Positions 1-6,753 of a DNA stretch of 8,794 bases are shown here, one piece after another (position 1 is the stretch's first letter; every line of letters starts with the position of its first letter). Source of the stretch: Nocardioidaceae bacterium (GTDB lineage: Bacteria > Actinomycetota > Actinomycetes > Propionibacteriales > Nocardioidaceae); contig JAOPXA010000003.1 in the NCBI GenBank assembly GCA_025965395.1, positions 1 through 8,794 of the forward strand. Reading direction: 5' to 3'. A program made the position numbers and the translations under genes. The notes beneath the pieces are model-generated. The model searched no databases. It saw only the letters and a program-made list of their open reading frames with translations, and had not been told where the DNA came from.

Positions 1-1223
1 ACGATCTGGGTGAGGCCGACCGCCCACAGGACGTATTGGGCGGACATGGCCCACCGGAACGCCGAGGGCGTGTAGTCGCTCCCCCCGCCTGGCGTGCGCC
101 AGTCGAGGATCAGGCCGATGGTCACCACGAGCATCAGGCTGGCGAAGAATCCGCCCTGGTTGATGATGCCGATGGCGCTCCCCTGGCGATGGGCCGGGTT
201 GGAGGTACGTCCGAAGTCGAACCCGATCATCGAGGTCGGACCTCCGATGCCCACCACGATCACGAGAATGACCAGGAGCCACAGGGGCGCACCGCCTGGC
301 CAGCACAAGACCACGGTCCACATCGTCACGATCGACGCGACCACCACGATCACCAACGTCGATCGGTGAAACGGGTGATGTGCCGTGACCCATGCCAGCC
401 CCGGCCCCGCCGCCATGACCGCGACGACAAGCAGCGTCAGCAGCGCCCCCGCCTCGCTCGAGGACAGGCCTTCGCCCTTGACGAAGAAGGGATAGCCCCA
501 CAGCAGGCCCAACGTGGTGGCCGAGAACTGCGTCGTGAAGTGCGTCCAGAACCCGAGCCTCGTGCCTGGATGCGCCCATGACTCACCGACACTGCGACGG
601 ATCGCCTGCCAAGACAGAGACGGGCCGGACAACGTCCGCTGTGCCGGACTGTCGCGCACAAAGATCAGAAGCAGCGGGCCGAGCACCAAGCCCACGGCTG
701 CGGCGATCAGGTAGGACTGCGTCCAGCCCAGCGACCGCAACGCGTACGTCATGGGGACGGCGGCCAAGATCGCACCCAGCTGACCGGTGACACCCGTGAC
801 CTGCGTAATGAGCGGGACGCGTCGCGGCGCAAACCATGCCGTCACTAGGCGCAGCACGCAGATGAAGACCATCGCGTCTCCGAGGCCGACGAAGAACCGG
901 GAGAGCAAGGCGGTCGCATAGGTCTCCGAGAGCGCGAACGCACCCTGAGAGATCGTCAGGACCGACACGCCCGCAAGAAGCATTCGGCGCGAGCCAAAAC
1001 GGTCGAGCAGCAGCCCGACCGGGATCTGCATCGAGGCATACACAAGCAACTGCAGCATCGTGAAGGTCGCCAGCTGCGACGCGCTGATATCGAATCGTTC
1101 GGAGGCGGCCAGCCCCGCAACCGCCATGGACGAGCGGTGGAAGACCGACAACATGTAGACCGACAGTCCGACGAGCCACACGAGGTAGGAGCGGGCGCTG
1201 CCCACACCCTTCGTTTCGCTCAT
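1..1223 (-). CDS. MFS transporter, 3' end beyond the window
   Basis: An uninterrupted minus-strand frame of 407 codons runs from an ATG at 1221-1223 to the left edge without a stop. The protein is strongly hydrophobic and has the layout of a 12-helix major facilitator. The first helix is near residues 12-28. The loop between helices 2 and 3 carries the classic MFS motif A at residues 70-80 (G, D74, R75, G77, R79, R80). A central hydrophilic loop lies around residues 190-222. Most of the second half is present, including a glycine-rich helix near 316-332, and only the end is missing if the protein has the usual 420-450 residues. It should be a proton-coupled permease of the inner membrane. The N-terminal half faintly resembles sugar-phosphate or organic-anion permeases, but the substrate cannot be read. 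It lies 60 bases after bkdC on the same strand, so it may be the fourth gene of that operon. AGGA 7 bases upstream can serve as ribosome binding site. Confidence 0.9.
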   Translation of the reverse strand, partial: MSETKGVGSARSYLVWLVGLSVYMLSVFHRSSMAVAGLAASERFDISASQLATFTMLQLLVYASMQIPVGLLLDRFGSRRMLLAGVSVLTISQGAFALSETYATALLSRFFVGLGDAMVFICVLRLVTAWFAPRRVPLITQVTGVTGQLGAILAAVPMTYALRSLGWTQSYLIAAAVGLVLGPLLLIFVRDSPAQRTLSGPSLSWQAIRRSVGESWAHPGTRLGFWTHFTTQFSATTLGLLWGYPFFVKGEGLSSSEAGALLTLLVVAVMAAGPGLAWVTAHHPFHRSTLVIVVVASIVTMWTVVLCWPGGAPLWLLVILVIVVGIGGPTSMIGFDFGRTSNPAHRQGSAIGIINQGGFFASLMLVVTIGLILDWRTPGGGSDYTPSAFRWAMSAQYVLWAVGLTQI

Positions 1224-1229
1224 TGATTC

Positions 1230-1235
1230 ATCCTA
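1230..1235 (-). promoter_or_regulatory. Possible -10 element / ribosome binding site of the MFS gene
   Basis: The minus strand reads TAGGAT here, matching the TANNNT -10 consensus, and ends 6 bases before the ATG of the MFS gene. That spacing would start the transcript at or next to the ATG, as in actinobacterial leaderless genes. The AGGA inside the same hexamer could instead be a Shine-Dalgarno site at 7 bases. No convincing -35 is visible. The two readings cannot be separated by eye. Confidence 0.3.
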
Positions 1236-1283
1236 GGCGGGAGCAATGGACCCGAAGAGGTCAGTGCTCGCGAGGTCGTGTGG

Positions 1284-2492
1284 TCAGAACGCCAGGGACA
1301 TCGCCGGATCGCGCGCAATTGCGGCCACGTCGCTGAGAAAGCGCGACGCTTCTGCGCCGTCCACCACACGGTGGTCGAAGGTCAGCGCGAGCGTTGCCAC
1401 GTCTCGCGCCACGATGGTTTCTCCGTCGTCCGCCAACCACGGGCGACGGGCTATCTGTCCGACCGCCAGAATGCCCGCCTGGCCAGGACTCAGAAGCGGC
1501 GTGCCTCCGTCGACACCGAAGACTCCGATGTTGGTCACGGTGAATGTGCCACCCGTCATCTGCGCGGGTTGCATGGTTCCAGATCGTGCTGTCGTGGCCA
1601 ACTCGATGATCGACGTGCTCAGCTTCGGCAGCGACATCGCACCGGCGTCAGGAATGGTCGGAACGATCAGACCGCGCGGTGTGGCAACGGCGATGCCAAG
1701 CCCAATCGCGTGCGGAAGCACGATCTCCTGCGCCGCTTCGTCCCAATGGCCGTTGAGCTCAGGGGTGCGGCGCAAGGCAAGACACACGGCACGGACGATG
1801 ACGTGGAACGCTTTGACATGTGCCGTGGCCGGTTCGGATTTCATACGGCCGACAAATTCCACCGTTCGGCTCACATCGACGTCGATCCACTCGGTGACCT
1901 GAGGCGCTGACGAGGCAGACTCCACCATTGCGGCCGCGGTCGCCTTGCGCACGCCCCGGACTGAGACCCGCGTCTCGGTGCCGGCTCGGTGCGCTGACGC
2001 GTACGCTTCGACGTCGGCGCGCGTGATGATTTCGCCATTGTTTGGCAGTGCGTCGAGGTCTATCCCGAGATCCTTAGCAAGTTTGCGCACCGGTGGCTTG
2101 GCCAGGATCCTGCCTGACGGCTGAGCGGGTCTGCTCGGCTCCGACGCACGTGGCCTGCGCACTCGAGACGTGCGACTGCGTGCCCGCGGCCCATAACCCA
2201 CCAGGACCGGTGTCCTCGCCTCAAGGGAAGGCGAATCTTCGATGGCCTCCGCGCCCGCAAGCGTGAGAAGCACCGTGCCCACAGGAACGGTCTGACCCTC
2301 AGCCACCCCCAGCCTTGTCACGACCCCCGCATACGGACTCGGCAGCTCCACGATCGACTTGGCCGTCTCGATGTCGAGCAAGGGGTCGTTGACTTTCACC
2401 GTGTCCCCCACCGCCACCTTCCAGGTGATGATCTCGGCTTCGGTGAGGCCCTCGCCGACGTCGGGCAGACGAAACTCCATAGTCTGCTTCAC
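1284..2492 (-). CDS. bkdC: Branched-chain 2-oxoacid dehydrogenase E2 (dihydrolipoamide acyltransferase)
   Basis: E2 is the core of the cytoplasmic 2-oxoacid dehydrogenase complex. It passes the acyl group from E1 through a lipoyl arm to CoA. Domains in order: one N-terminal lipoyl domain (about residues 6-80) with the lipoylated lysine K45 in ETAKS; an arginine-rich linker (about 85-127) containing VLVGYG, a motif I associate with actinobacterial Bkd-type E2; a peripheral subunit-binding domain (about 128-165, ILAKPPVRKLAKDLGIDL then ITRADVEAY); and a catalytic domain (about 176-402) with the active-site DHRVVDG motif (H374, D378). The 402-residue length fits a single-lipoyl E2. The GTG start at 2490-2492 overlaps the bkdB stop as GTGA. 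An ATG four codons later (2478-2480) has GGTGA 8 bases upstream and is a real alternative. I prefer GTG because homologues usually carry a few residues before the FRLPDVGEG segment. A pyruvate or acetoin E2 is less likely. Confidence 0.93.
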   Translation of the reverse strand: MKQTMEFRLPDVGEGLTEAEIITWKVAVGDTVKVNDPLLDIETAKSIVELPSPYAGVVTRLGVAEGQTVPVGTVLLTLAGAEAIEDSPSLEARTPVLVGYGPRARSRTSRVRRPRASEPSRPAQPSGRILAKPPVRKLAKDLGIDLDALPNNGEIITRADVEAYASAHRAGTETRVSVRGVRKATAAAMVESASSAPQVTEWIDVDVSRTVEFVGRMKSEPATAHVKAFHVIVRAVCLALRRTPELNGHWDEAAQEIVLPHAIGLGIAVATPRGLIVPTIPDAGAMSLPKLSTSIIELATTARSGTMQPAQMTGGTFTVTNIGVFGVDGGTPLLSPGQAGILAVGQIARRPWLADDGETIVARDVATLALTFDHRVVDGAEASRFLSDVAAIARDPAMSLAF

Positions 2493-3463
2493 CCCTCCAG
2501 CACCCGGTCGACACCGTCGAGCACGCGATCAAGGTCCGGCAGGAAGTCATCCTCGACGCGGCTCGGGGGATAGGGCAAGTCATAGCCGGTCACCCGTAGC
2601 ACCGGCGCCTCGAGCGAGAAGAAGCACTCCTCACTGACACGCGCAGCTACCTCCGCACCGACACCAAGCGTGCGCGCGGCTTCGTGCACCACGACGGCTC
2701 GACCGGTCTTGCGGACTGAGGCAAACACCGGATCGAGGTCGAGCGGCGACAGCGTACGCAAGTCGATCACCTCAAGCTCAAGACCGTCCAGCGCCCCCGC
2801 CTCGGCGGCGTCGAGACACGTGCGCACGGTAGGTCCGTAAGCAAGGACGGTGACGTCCGTGCCGGAGCGCACGACCTGCGACGCAAACAGCGGCTGCGGC
2901 TCTGCCGAGAGATCGACGTCGGCCGTGTCCCAGTACCGTCGCTTCGGCTCGAAGAAGATCACCGGGTCGTCACACGCGATTGCCTGCTGGATCATGGCGT
3001 ACGCATTGCCCGGGTCCGAACAGGTGACCACCTTTAGGCCAGCCGTCATCACGAACTGCGCCTCCGGGCTCTCCGAATGATGCTCGACCGCCCCGATACC
3101 GCCACCGAAGGGGATCCGGATGACGATCGGCAGCGTGGTCACACCCCCGCTGCGCAGGTGCATGCGCGCGAGCTGACTCACGATCTGGTCGTATGCGGGA
3201 TAGACGAAGCCGTCGAACTGGATTTCCACGACGGGCCGAAAGCCACGCATCGCGAGGCCGATCGCGGTGCCAACAATCGCTGACTCAGCCAACGGCGTGT
3301 CGATGACGCGCGCAGGACCGAAATCCTTCTGCAGCCCGTCGGTCACACGGAACACGCCGCCAAGTCGGCCGATGTCCTCCCCCATCACCAGCACGCGATC
3401 GTCGTGCTCCATGGCTGACCGCAGGCCCGCATTGACGCCTTTCGCCAAGGACATCGTGGTCAT
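2489..3463 (-). CDS. bkdB: Branched-chain 2-oxoacid dehydrogenase E1 beta subunit
   Basis: This is the beta subunit of the thiamine-diphosphate-dependent E1 heterotetramer, which decarboxylates branched-chain 2-oxoacids and reductively acylates the E2 lipoyl arm. The 324 residues match the usual family length. The N-terminal pyrimidine-binding transketolase domain shows VMGEDIG (about 26-32), the DTPLAE segment with the conserved glutamate E60, and GGIGAVEHHSESPEA (about 121-135), a signature of branched-chain rather than pyruvate E1 beta. The C-terminal transketolase domain begins near residue 195 and ends in VTGYDLPYPPSRVE, again typical of branched-chain enzymes. The ATG at 3461-3463 overlaps the bkdA stop as ATGA, and the 3' end overlaps bkdC as GTGA, which suggests translational coupling and fixed stoichiometry. 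No strong Shine-Dalgarno is visible beyond a weak GAGAG. An oxoacid dehydrogenase E1 beta is certain. The branched-chain specificity is inferred from the motifs. Confidence 0.94.
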   Translation of the reverse strand: MTTMSLAKGVNAGLRSAMEHDDRVLVMGEDIGRLGGVFRVTDGLQKDFGPARVIDTPLAESAIVGTAIGLAMRGFRPVVEIQFDGFVYPAYDQIVSQLARMHLRSGGVTTLPIVIRIPFGGGIGAVEHHSESPEAQFVMTAGLKVVTCSDPGNAYAMIQQAIACDDPVIFFEPKRRYWDTADVDLSAEPQPLFASQVVRSGTDVTVLAYGPTVRTCLDAAEAGALDGLELEVIDLRTLSPLDLDPVFASVRKTGRAVVVHEAARTLGVGAEVAARVSEECFFSLEAPVLRVTGYDLPYPPSRVEDDFLPDLDRVLDGVDRVLEG

Positions 3464-4560
3464 GACGCACTCTCTTCGAACGAGCCGCGGTAACCCTCGT
3501 AGGTCCGGCGCTGCTCAGCAAGCTCGGGGGAGCCTCCGGCATAGACCTGGTCGAACAAAGTTGCGAGGTCAGGCTCCGGCAAGGCCTTGCACCCCTCGCG
3601 CAGTCGCTCACCGAGTAGCTCTGCCTCGCGGTCCAGATCGTCGAAGAACGTGGGCGGTGTGCCGACCGCCTCCAAGTAGGTCCGCACTCGCGTGAGAGGG
3701 TCCTTCGCCTCCCAGGCGGCAAGCTCCTCGGCGTCGCGATAGCGCGTCGGGTCGTCCGAGGTGGTGTGGGCGCCCATGCGATAGGTGCAGGCTTCGATTA
3801 GCGTCGGCCCTCCGCCGTCGCGAGCGGTGTGCAGCGCCGCAGCCGTCACCGCTTGGCACGCCAGCACATCGTTGCCGTCGACACGTATGCCGGGAAAGCC
3901 GAATCCGGCCGCTCGTTGCGCCAGAGGGACAGTGGTCTGTCGGCTTGCCGGCGCCGAGATCGCCCACTGGTTGTTTTGACAGAAGAAGACGACAGGCGCT
4001 TCGAACACTGCCGCCCATACGAATGCTTCATTGACGTCGCCTTGGCTCGTGGCTCCGTCTCCGAAATAGGCGATCGTGGCGGCGTCGCGGTCGGGATCCT
4101 GGTGGCCCACCTGTCCGTCGAGAGTGAGACCCATGGCGTAGCCGGTGGCGTGCAGGGTCTGCGCCCCGATCACGATGCTCGGGACAGCCAACCGATACTC
4201 TTCCGGGGCCCAGCCGCTCAACGCGCTGCCGCGGAACATCGGCAGCATCGCGATCGGGTCCACCCCGCGACACCAGGCGACGCCGTGCTCGCGATAGGTA
4301 GGAAACGCAAAGTCTTGGGGAAGCAACGCACGGCCGGAGCCGACTTGCGCAGCCTCCTGACCCCGCAAGGGAGCCCAGAGGCCTAGCTCACCGTGGCGCT
4401 GAAGTGCGGTCGCCTCGGTGTCGATGCGACGCACGAGGACGAGGTCCCGATACAAGAGGCGAATGTCTGAGTCATCACCGGCGTAGGAATACTCGGGATG
4501 TGCCACGCGGACACCATCGGGAGTGAGTAGCTGGACGGGTTCGTGGTCTATCAGGTGCAT
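3460..4560 (-). CDS. bkdA: Branched-chain 2-oxoacid dehydrogenase E1 alpha subunit
   Basis: This alpha subunit of E1 carries most of the thiamine-diphosphate/Mg binding site and works with BkdB. Counting from the preferred start it has 366 residues. It shows the RGQEAAQVG segment (about 66-74), FPTYREHG (about 86-93), the diphosphate motif beginning GDGATSQGDVNEAF (GDG at 167-169) and closing with NN at 196-197, and the loop YRMGAHTTSDDPTRYR (about 261-276) that corresponds to the E1 alpha phospho-loop, with its conserved histidine at 265. Start choice: the ATG at 4558-4560 has GAGGAG 5 bases upstream and opens MHLIDHEPVQLLTPDG, as in related proteins. An in-frame ATG at 4576-4578 would add six residues (MSRGDT) and has only a looser GGTGATC site. 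It is the first gene of the bkd operon and overlaps bkdB by 4 bases. The long N-terminal arm before the fold fits branched-chain E1 alpha. Confidence 0.94.
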   Translation of the reverse strand: MHLIDHEPVQLLTPDGVRVAHPEYSYAGDDSDIRLLYRDLVLVRRIDTEATALQRHGELGLWAPLRGQEAAQVGSGRALLPQDFAFPTYREHGVAWCRGVDPIAMLPMFRGSALSGWAPEEYRLAVPSIVIGAQTLHATGYAMGLTLDGQVGHQDPDRDAATIAYFGDGATSQGDVNEAFVWAAVFEAPVVFFCQNNQWAISAPASRQTTVPLAQRAAGFGFPGIRVDGNDVLACQAVTAAALHTARDGGGPTLIEACTYRMGAHTTSDDPTRYRDAEELAAWEAKDPLTRVRTYLEAVGTPPTFFDDLDREAELLGERLREGCKALPEPDLATLFDQVYAGGSPELAEQRRTYEGYRGSFEESAS

Positions 4561-4565
4561 CGTGT

Positions 4566-4571
4566 CTCCTC
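4566..4571 (-). promoter_or_regulatory. Ribosome binding site that decides the bkdA start
   Basis: The minus strand reads GAGGAG, followed by 5 bases (ACACG) and then the ATG at 4560. This is the strongest Shine-Dalgarno match in the operon. It lies inside the six extra codons that the upstream ATG at 4578 would use, so it argues for the shorter BkdA. Confidence 0.6.
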
Positions 4572-4656
4572 GACTCATCCGGCCGAAGGATCACCCCGCC
4601 CGGAAGCGCAGATGTGGTCGCGGATCGCGAGGGTGGTGCGATCGGTTTCCACACGA

Positions 4657-4672
4657 TGTGATGGGGATCACA
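4657..4672. promoter_or_regulatory. CRP/GlxR-type operator upstream of bkdA
   Basis: The 16 bases read TGTGA-N6-TCACA with no mismatch. They sit within a larger perfect palindrome at 4655-4674: 8-base arms GATGTGAT and ATCACATC around GGGG. This is the consensus recognised by CRP-family cAMP regulators, including actinobacterial GlxR/Crp. It lies about 97 bases upstream of the bkdA ATG and 33 bases beyond the pat stop, in the only sizeable gap ahead of the operon. No good -10 lies at the usual activation distance downstream, whereas a possible extended -10 lies just upstream, so repression by steric block looks more likely than activation. A GntR- or Lrp-type regulator binding this palindrome cannot be excluded. 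Confidence 0.6.
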
Positions 4673-4681
4673 TCTGTGGTC

Positions 4682-4690
4682 AGCGTAGCA
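4682..4690 (-). promoter_or_regulatory. Possible extended -10 promoter of the bkd operon
   Basis: The minus strand reads TGCTACGCT, an extended -10 pattern (TGN-TANNNT), between the pat stop and the CRP-type box. Transcription would start near 4675, at the upstream edge of the palindrome. No clear -35 is visible, as often with extended -10 promoters. The same bases take part in a small inverted repeat (GCGT/ACGC, 5-base loop) that is too weak to call a terminator for pat. Confidence 0.25.
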
Positions 4691-4704
4691 AACGCCGGCA
4701 CAGC

Positions 4705-5766
4705 TCAGCGAGCGATCCAAGCCGAGGCGAGGCCGAGGAACGCGTCATTGGCGGCCGCAGCGCCGATCGTGACGCGCACGCCCTCGCCCGCAAATGTCCT
4801 GACCGACACTCCCGCAGCTGTGCACGTGGCCGCGAAGCCCTCCGCATCTGGCCCGAGGGGCAGCCAGACGAAGTTGGCCTCGCTGTCGGGAAACACCCAC
4901 CCCTGCGCGCGCAGCTCCGCGACGACCCGGTCGCGCTCGAGCACGACGGCATCGACGCGCTCCAGAAGCTCGGCGTCGGCATGAAGCGATGCCACGGCTG
5001 CGGCCTGGGCGACCCCGATCACGCTGAACGGCGGCGTGACTTTGCGGATCGCAGCGGCGAGCGCCACCGACGCGATGGCATAGCCGACTCGAAGGCCGGC
5101 GAGCCCATAGGCCTTCGAGAAGGTGCGCAGCAGCACCACGTTGTCGAACGAGGCAAAGAACTGCAGCCCCGACGCCGTGTGCTCGTCGCGGGCGAACTCG
5201 AGATAGGCCTCGTCGAGGATCACGAGGACGGTCGCTGGGACCTCCGTGAGAAATGCGGTGAGCTCGTCGGTCGTCACCGCCGGACCGGTCGGATTGTTGG
5301 GGGTGCAGACAAGGATCACCTTGGTGTGCGGCGTCACCGCGGCGAGCATCGCGTCGAGGTCATGGCGACCGTCGTCCTTCAACGGAACGCGGATGCTTGT
5401 GGCACCTGTCAGCTGGACCGAGATCGGGTACGCCTCGAACGACCGCCACGGATAGATCACCTCGTCGCCGTCGGTGCAGACGGCGTGCAGCAGGTTGAAC
5501 AGCACTGCGACCGACCCGTTGCCGACGGCGAAGTTCTCCGCCGGAAGCCCGAACCTCGCCGACAGCGCCGCATACAGCTCGGTCAGGCCGGCGTCGGGAT
5601 AGCGGTTGAAGCGAGCCAGTTCGCGCTGAGCCGCTTCGAGCACGCTCGGCAGCGGATCGTAGGGGTTTTCGTTGCTCGACAACTTGAACGCATCGTCGGG
5701 CGCCGGGATGCCCGCACGGTAGTGCGGGATGGCGTCGAACGTGCCGCGAGGCGTCGGTGCGGTCAT
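4705..5766 (-). CDS. pat: Pat-type aminotransferase (aromatic / histidinol-phosphate family)
   Basis: A PLP-dependent fold-type I aminotransferase of 353 residues, the usual length of the HisC/Pat family. It begins with the substrate-site segment KLSSNENPYDPLP (about 28-40). PLP-site residues are visible: N157 in CTPNNPTG, D185 and Y188 in LDEAY, and the Schiff-base lysine K218 in TFSKAYGLAGLRVGY with R226. The carboxylate-binding arginine is R331 in GVRVTIG. The stretch YPWRSFEAYPI (about 105-115) closely resembles corynebacterial/mycobacterial Pat (phenylalanine/aromatic aminotransferase) rather than the histidine-pathway HisC, and no other his gene is present. It should interconvert aromatic 2-oxoacids and amino acids in the cytoplasm, perhaps with some histidinol-phosphate activity. 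The ATG at 5764-5766 has no Shine-Dalgarno but has TAGGGT 6 bases upstream, which suggests a leaderless mRNA. The bkd operon follows on the same strand after 144 bases. The fold is certain; the aromatic preference is inferred. Confidence 0.9.
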   Translation of the reverse strand: MTAPTPRGTFDAIPHYRAGIPAPDDAFKLSSNENPYDPLPSVLEAAQRELARFNRYPDAGLTELYAALSARFGLPAENFAVGNGSVAVLFNLLHAVCTDGDEVIYPWRSFEAYPISVQLTGATSIRVPLKDDGRHDLDAMLAAVTPHTKVILVCTPNNPTGPAVTTDELTAFLTEVPATVLVILDEAYLEFARDEHTASGLQFFASFDNVVLLRTFSKAYGLAGLRVGYAIASVALAAAIRKVTPPFSVIGVAQAAAVASLHADAELLERVDAVVLERDRVVAELRAQGWVFPDSEANFVWLPLGPDAEGFAATCTAAGVSVRTFAGEGVRVTIGAAAANDAFLGLASAWIAR

Positions 5767-5802
5767 ACCCGAACCCTACCGGCCTGGTGACACAATCCTC
5801 GG
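5767..5802. promoter_or_regulatory. 36-base divergent promoter region, both starts apparently leaderless
   Basis: This gap separates the divergent starts of pat and the EamA permease. On the minus strand TAGGGT (5773-5778) ends 6 bases before the pat ATG. On the plus strand CACAAT (5791-5796) ends 6 bases before the permease GTG at 5803. Each would place the transcript start at the start codon. No -35 is convincing in either direction. A GGTGA at 5786-5790, 12 bases before the GTG, could be a distant Shine-Dalgarno for the permease. The gap is so short that the two promoters must overlap. Confidence 0.4.
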
Positions 5803-6753
5803 GTGTCCAAGGTCGCAGCACGCCCCTCGCTCGGCTATGCCTTGGTCGTCAGCGCCGCCTCGATGTTCATCCTCAACGCAGGGGTCTCGCGCGTCGCCAT
5901 GCGGTCGGGCATCGACCCGGGCGCGTTCACCACGATCCGCATCACAGGAGCCGCATGCGTGTTCGCGCTGCTTGCCCTGTGCTTTCGCAGATCCGCGCTC
6001 CGACCACCCACTGGCTCCGCGATCTGGCTCATCGGCGCGTACGGACTGATCGGCGTCGCCGCCCTCCAGCTGACGTACAACATCGCGATCAACCGCCTGC
6101 CGCTCGGCATCGCCTTGCTCATCGAGTACCTCGCACCGGTGCTCGTCATCCTGTGGGTGCGGTTCGTCCGCAAGGAGACCGTCCACCGGCGGATGTGGGG
6201 TGCGATCGTTCTGTCGTTGCTCGGCTTGGCGCTGGTGGCCCAAGTGGGCAGCGGCGTCTCGCTCGACACCGTCGGGGTCGTGGCCGCCCTGCTCGCAGCG
6301 GTGTCGTTCGCCACGTACTTCTTGCTCGGCGAGCACAACGTCGGTTTCACCGATCCGCTCCGCATCATGCTCTGGTCGTTCATTGTTGCCGCGGTCGTCA
6401 TGAACGTTGTCTGGCCGCCTTGGCACGTCGAAGGGCTCGGCCACACGACAACGCTTCTCGGCAACCTCGACGGCATCAGTCTTCCGGTATGGGTGCTCGT
6501 CGGCTGGGTCATCGTGATGGGCACGGTGACGCCGTTCTTCGCCCAACTTGCGGCCCTTCAGCACCTACCGGCCACCGTCGTCACGGTCGTCGCCATGCTC
6601 GAGCCGGTCGGTGCCACCGCACTCGGCTGGGCGTGGTTCAACGAATCCCTCGACGCCTTTCAGGTGGTCGGAGGGTTGCTCGTCATTGCGGGGATCGGGC
6701 TGGCTCAGTCGGCGCGGCGCGGTCAAGCAGCAGCGCCACTGCCGCCTCCGTGA
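5803..6753 (+). CDS. EamA-family (DMT superfamily) permease
   Basis: A 316-residue, very hydrophobic protein with ten predicted helices arranged as two EamA repeats (about residues 14-146 and 156-302). The fourth helix of the first repeat has the typical LPLGIALLIEYLAPVLVILW segment. The second repeat ends with ATVVTVVAMLEPVGATALGW followed by FNE, matching the conserved Pro/Glu end of EamA domains. Such inner-membrane carriers usually export metabolites, RhtA-like members exporting threonine/homoserine and others aromatic amino acids. The substrate here is unknown. Being divergent from an amino-acid aminotransferase makes an amino-acid substrate attractive but unproven. The GTG at 5803-5805 is the start that fits the first helix. 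It lacks a well-spaced Shine-Dalgarno and may be leaderless. The short tail QSARRGQAAAPLPPP is probably cytoplasmic. The last 71 bases overlap the 3' end of the opposing glutamine amidotransferase gene. Confidence 0.88.
   Translation: MSKVAARPSLGYALVVSAASMFILNAGVSRVAMRSGIDPGAFTTIRITGAACVFALLALCFRRSALRPPTGSAIWLIGAYGLIGVAALQLTYNIAINRLPLGIALLIEYLAPVLVILWVRFVRKETVHRRMWGAIVLSLLGLALVAQVGSGVSLDTVGVVAALLAAVSFATYFLLGEHNVGFTDPLRIMLWSFIVAAVVMNVVWPPWHVEGLGHTTTLLGNLDGISLPVWVLVGWVIVMGTVTPFFAQLAALQHLPATVVTVVAMLEPVGATALGWAWFNESLDAFQVVGGLLVIAGIGLAQSARRGQAAAPLPPP

Noticed and set aside
36..581. Plus-strand open frame over the first 0.5 kb.
   Set aside because: It is antisense to the MFS transporter, and its composition (His, Arg, Asp, Gln rich) is that of a shadow frame.
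1246..1910. Two overlapping plus-strand frames of over 200 codons opposite bkdC.
   Set aside because: Both are antisense to the conserved catalytic domain of E2, and neither resembles a protein family.
1284..4560. Pyruvate or acetoin dehydrogenase as identity of the E1/E2 operon.
   Set aside because: The EHHSESPEA and PYPPSRVE segments of E1 beta and the VLVGYG linker of E2 point to the branched-chain type. Actinobacterial pyruvate dehydrogenase usually has a fused homodimeric E1.
4682..4700. Inverted repeat GCGT/ACGC just after pat as its terminator.
   Set aside because: It has only 4 paired bases and no T run. It overlaps a better reading as a promoter element.
4543..5790. Long plus-strand open frame (415 codons) opposite pat.
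   Set aside because: It is antisense to a gene with every PLP-site residue intact, and its translation is Arg/His/Asp-rich with no fold-like pattern, as expected for a shadow frame in high-GC DNA.
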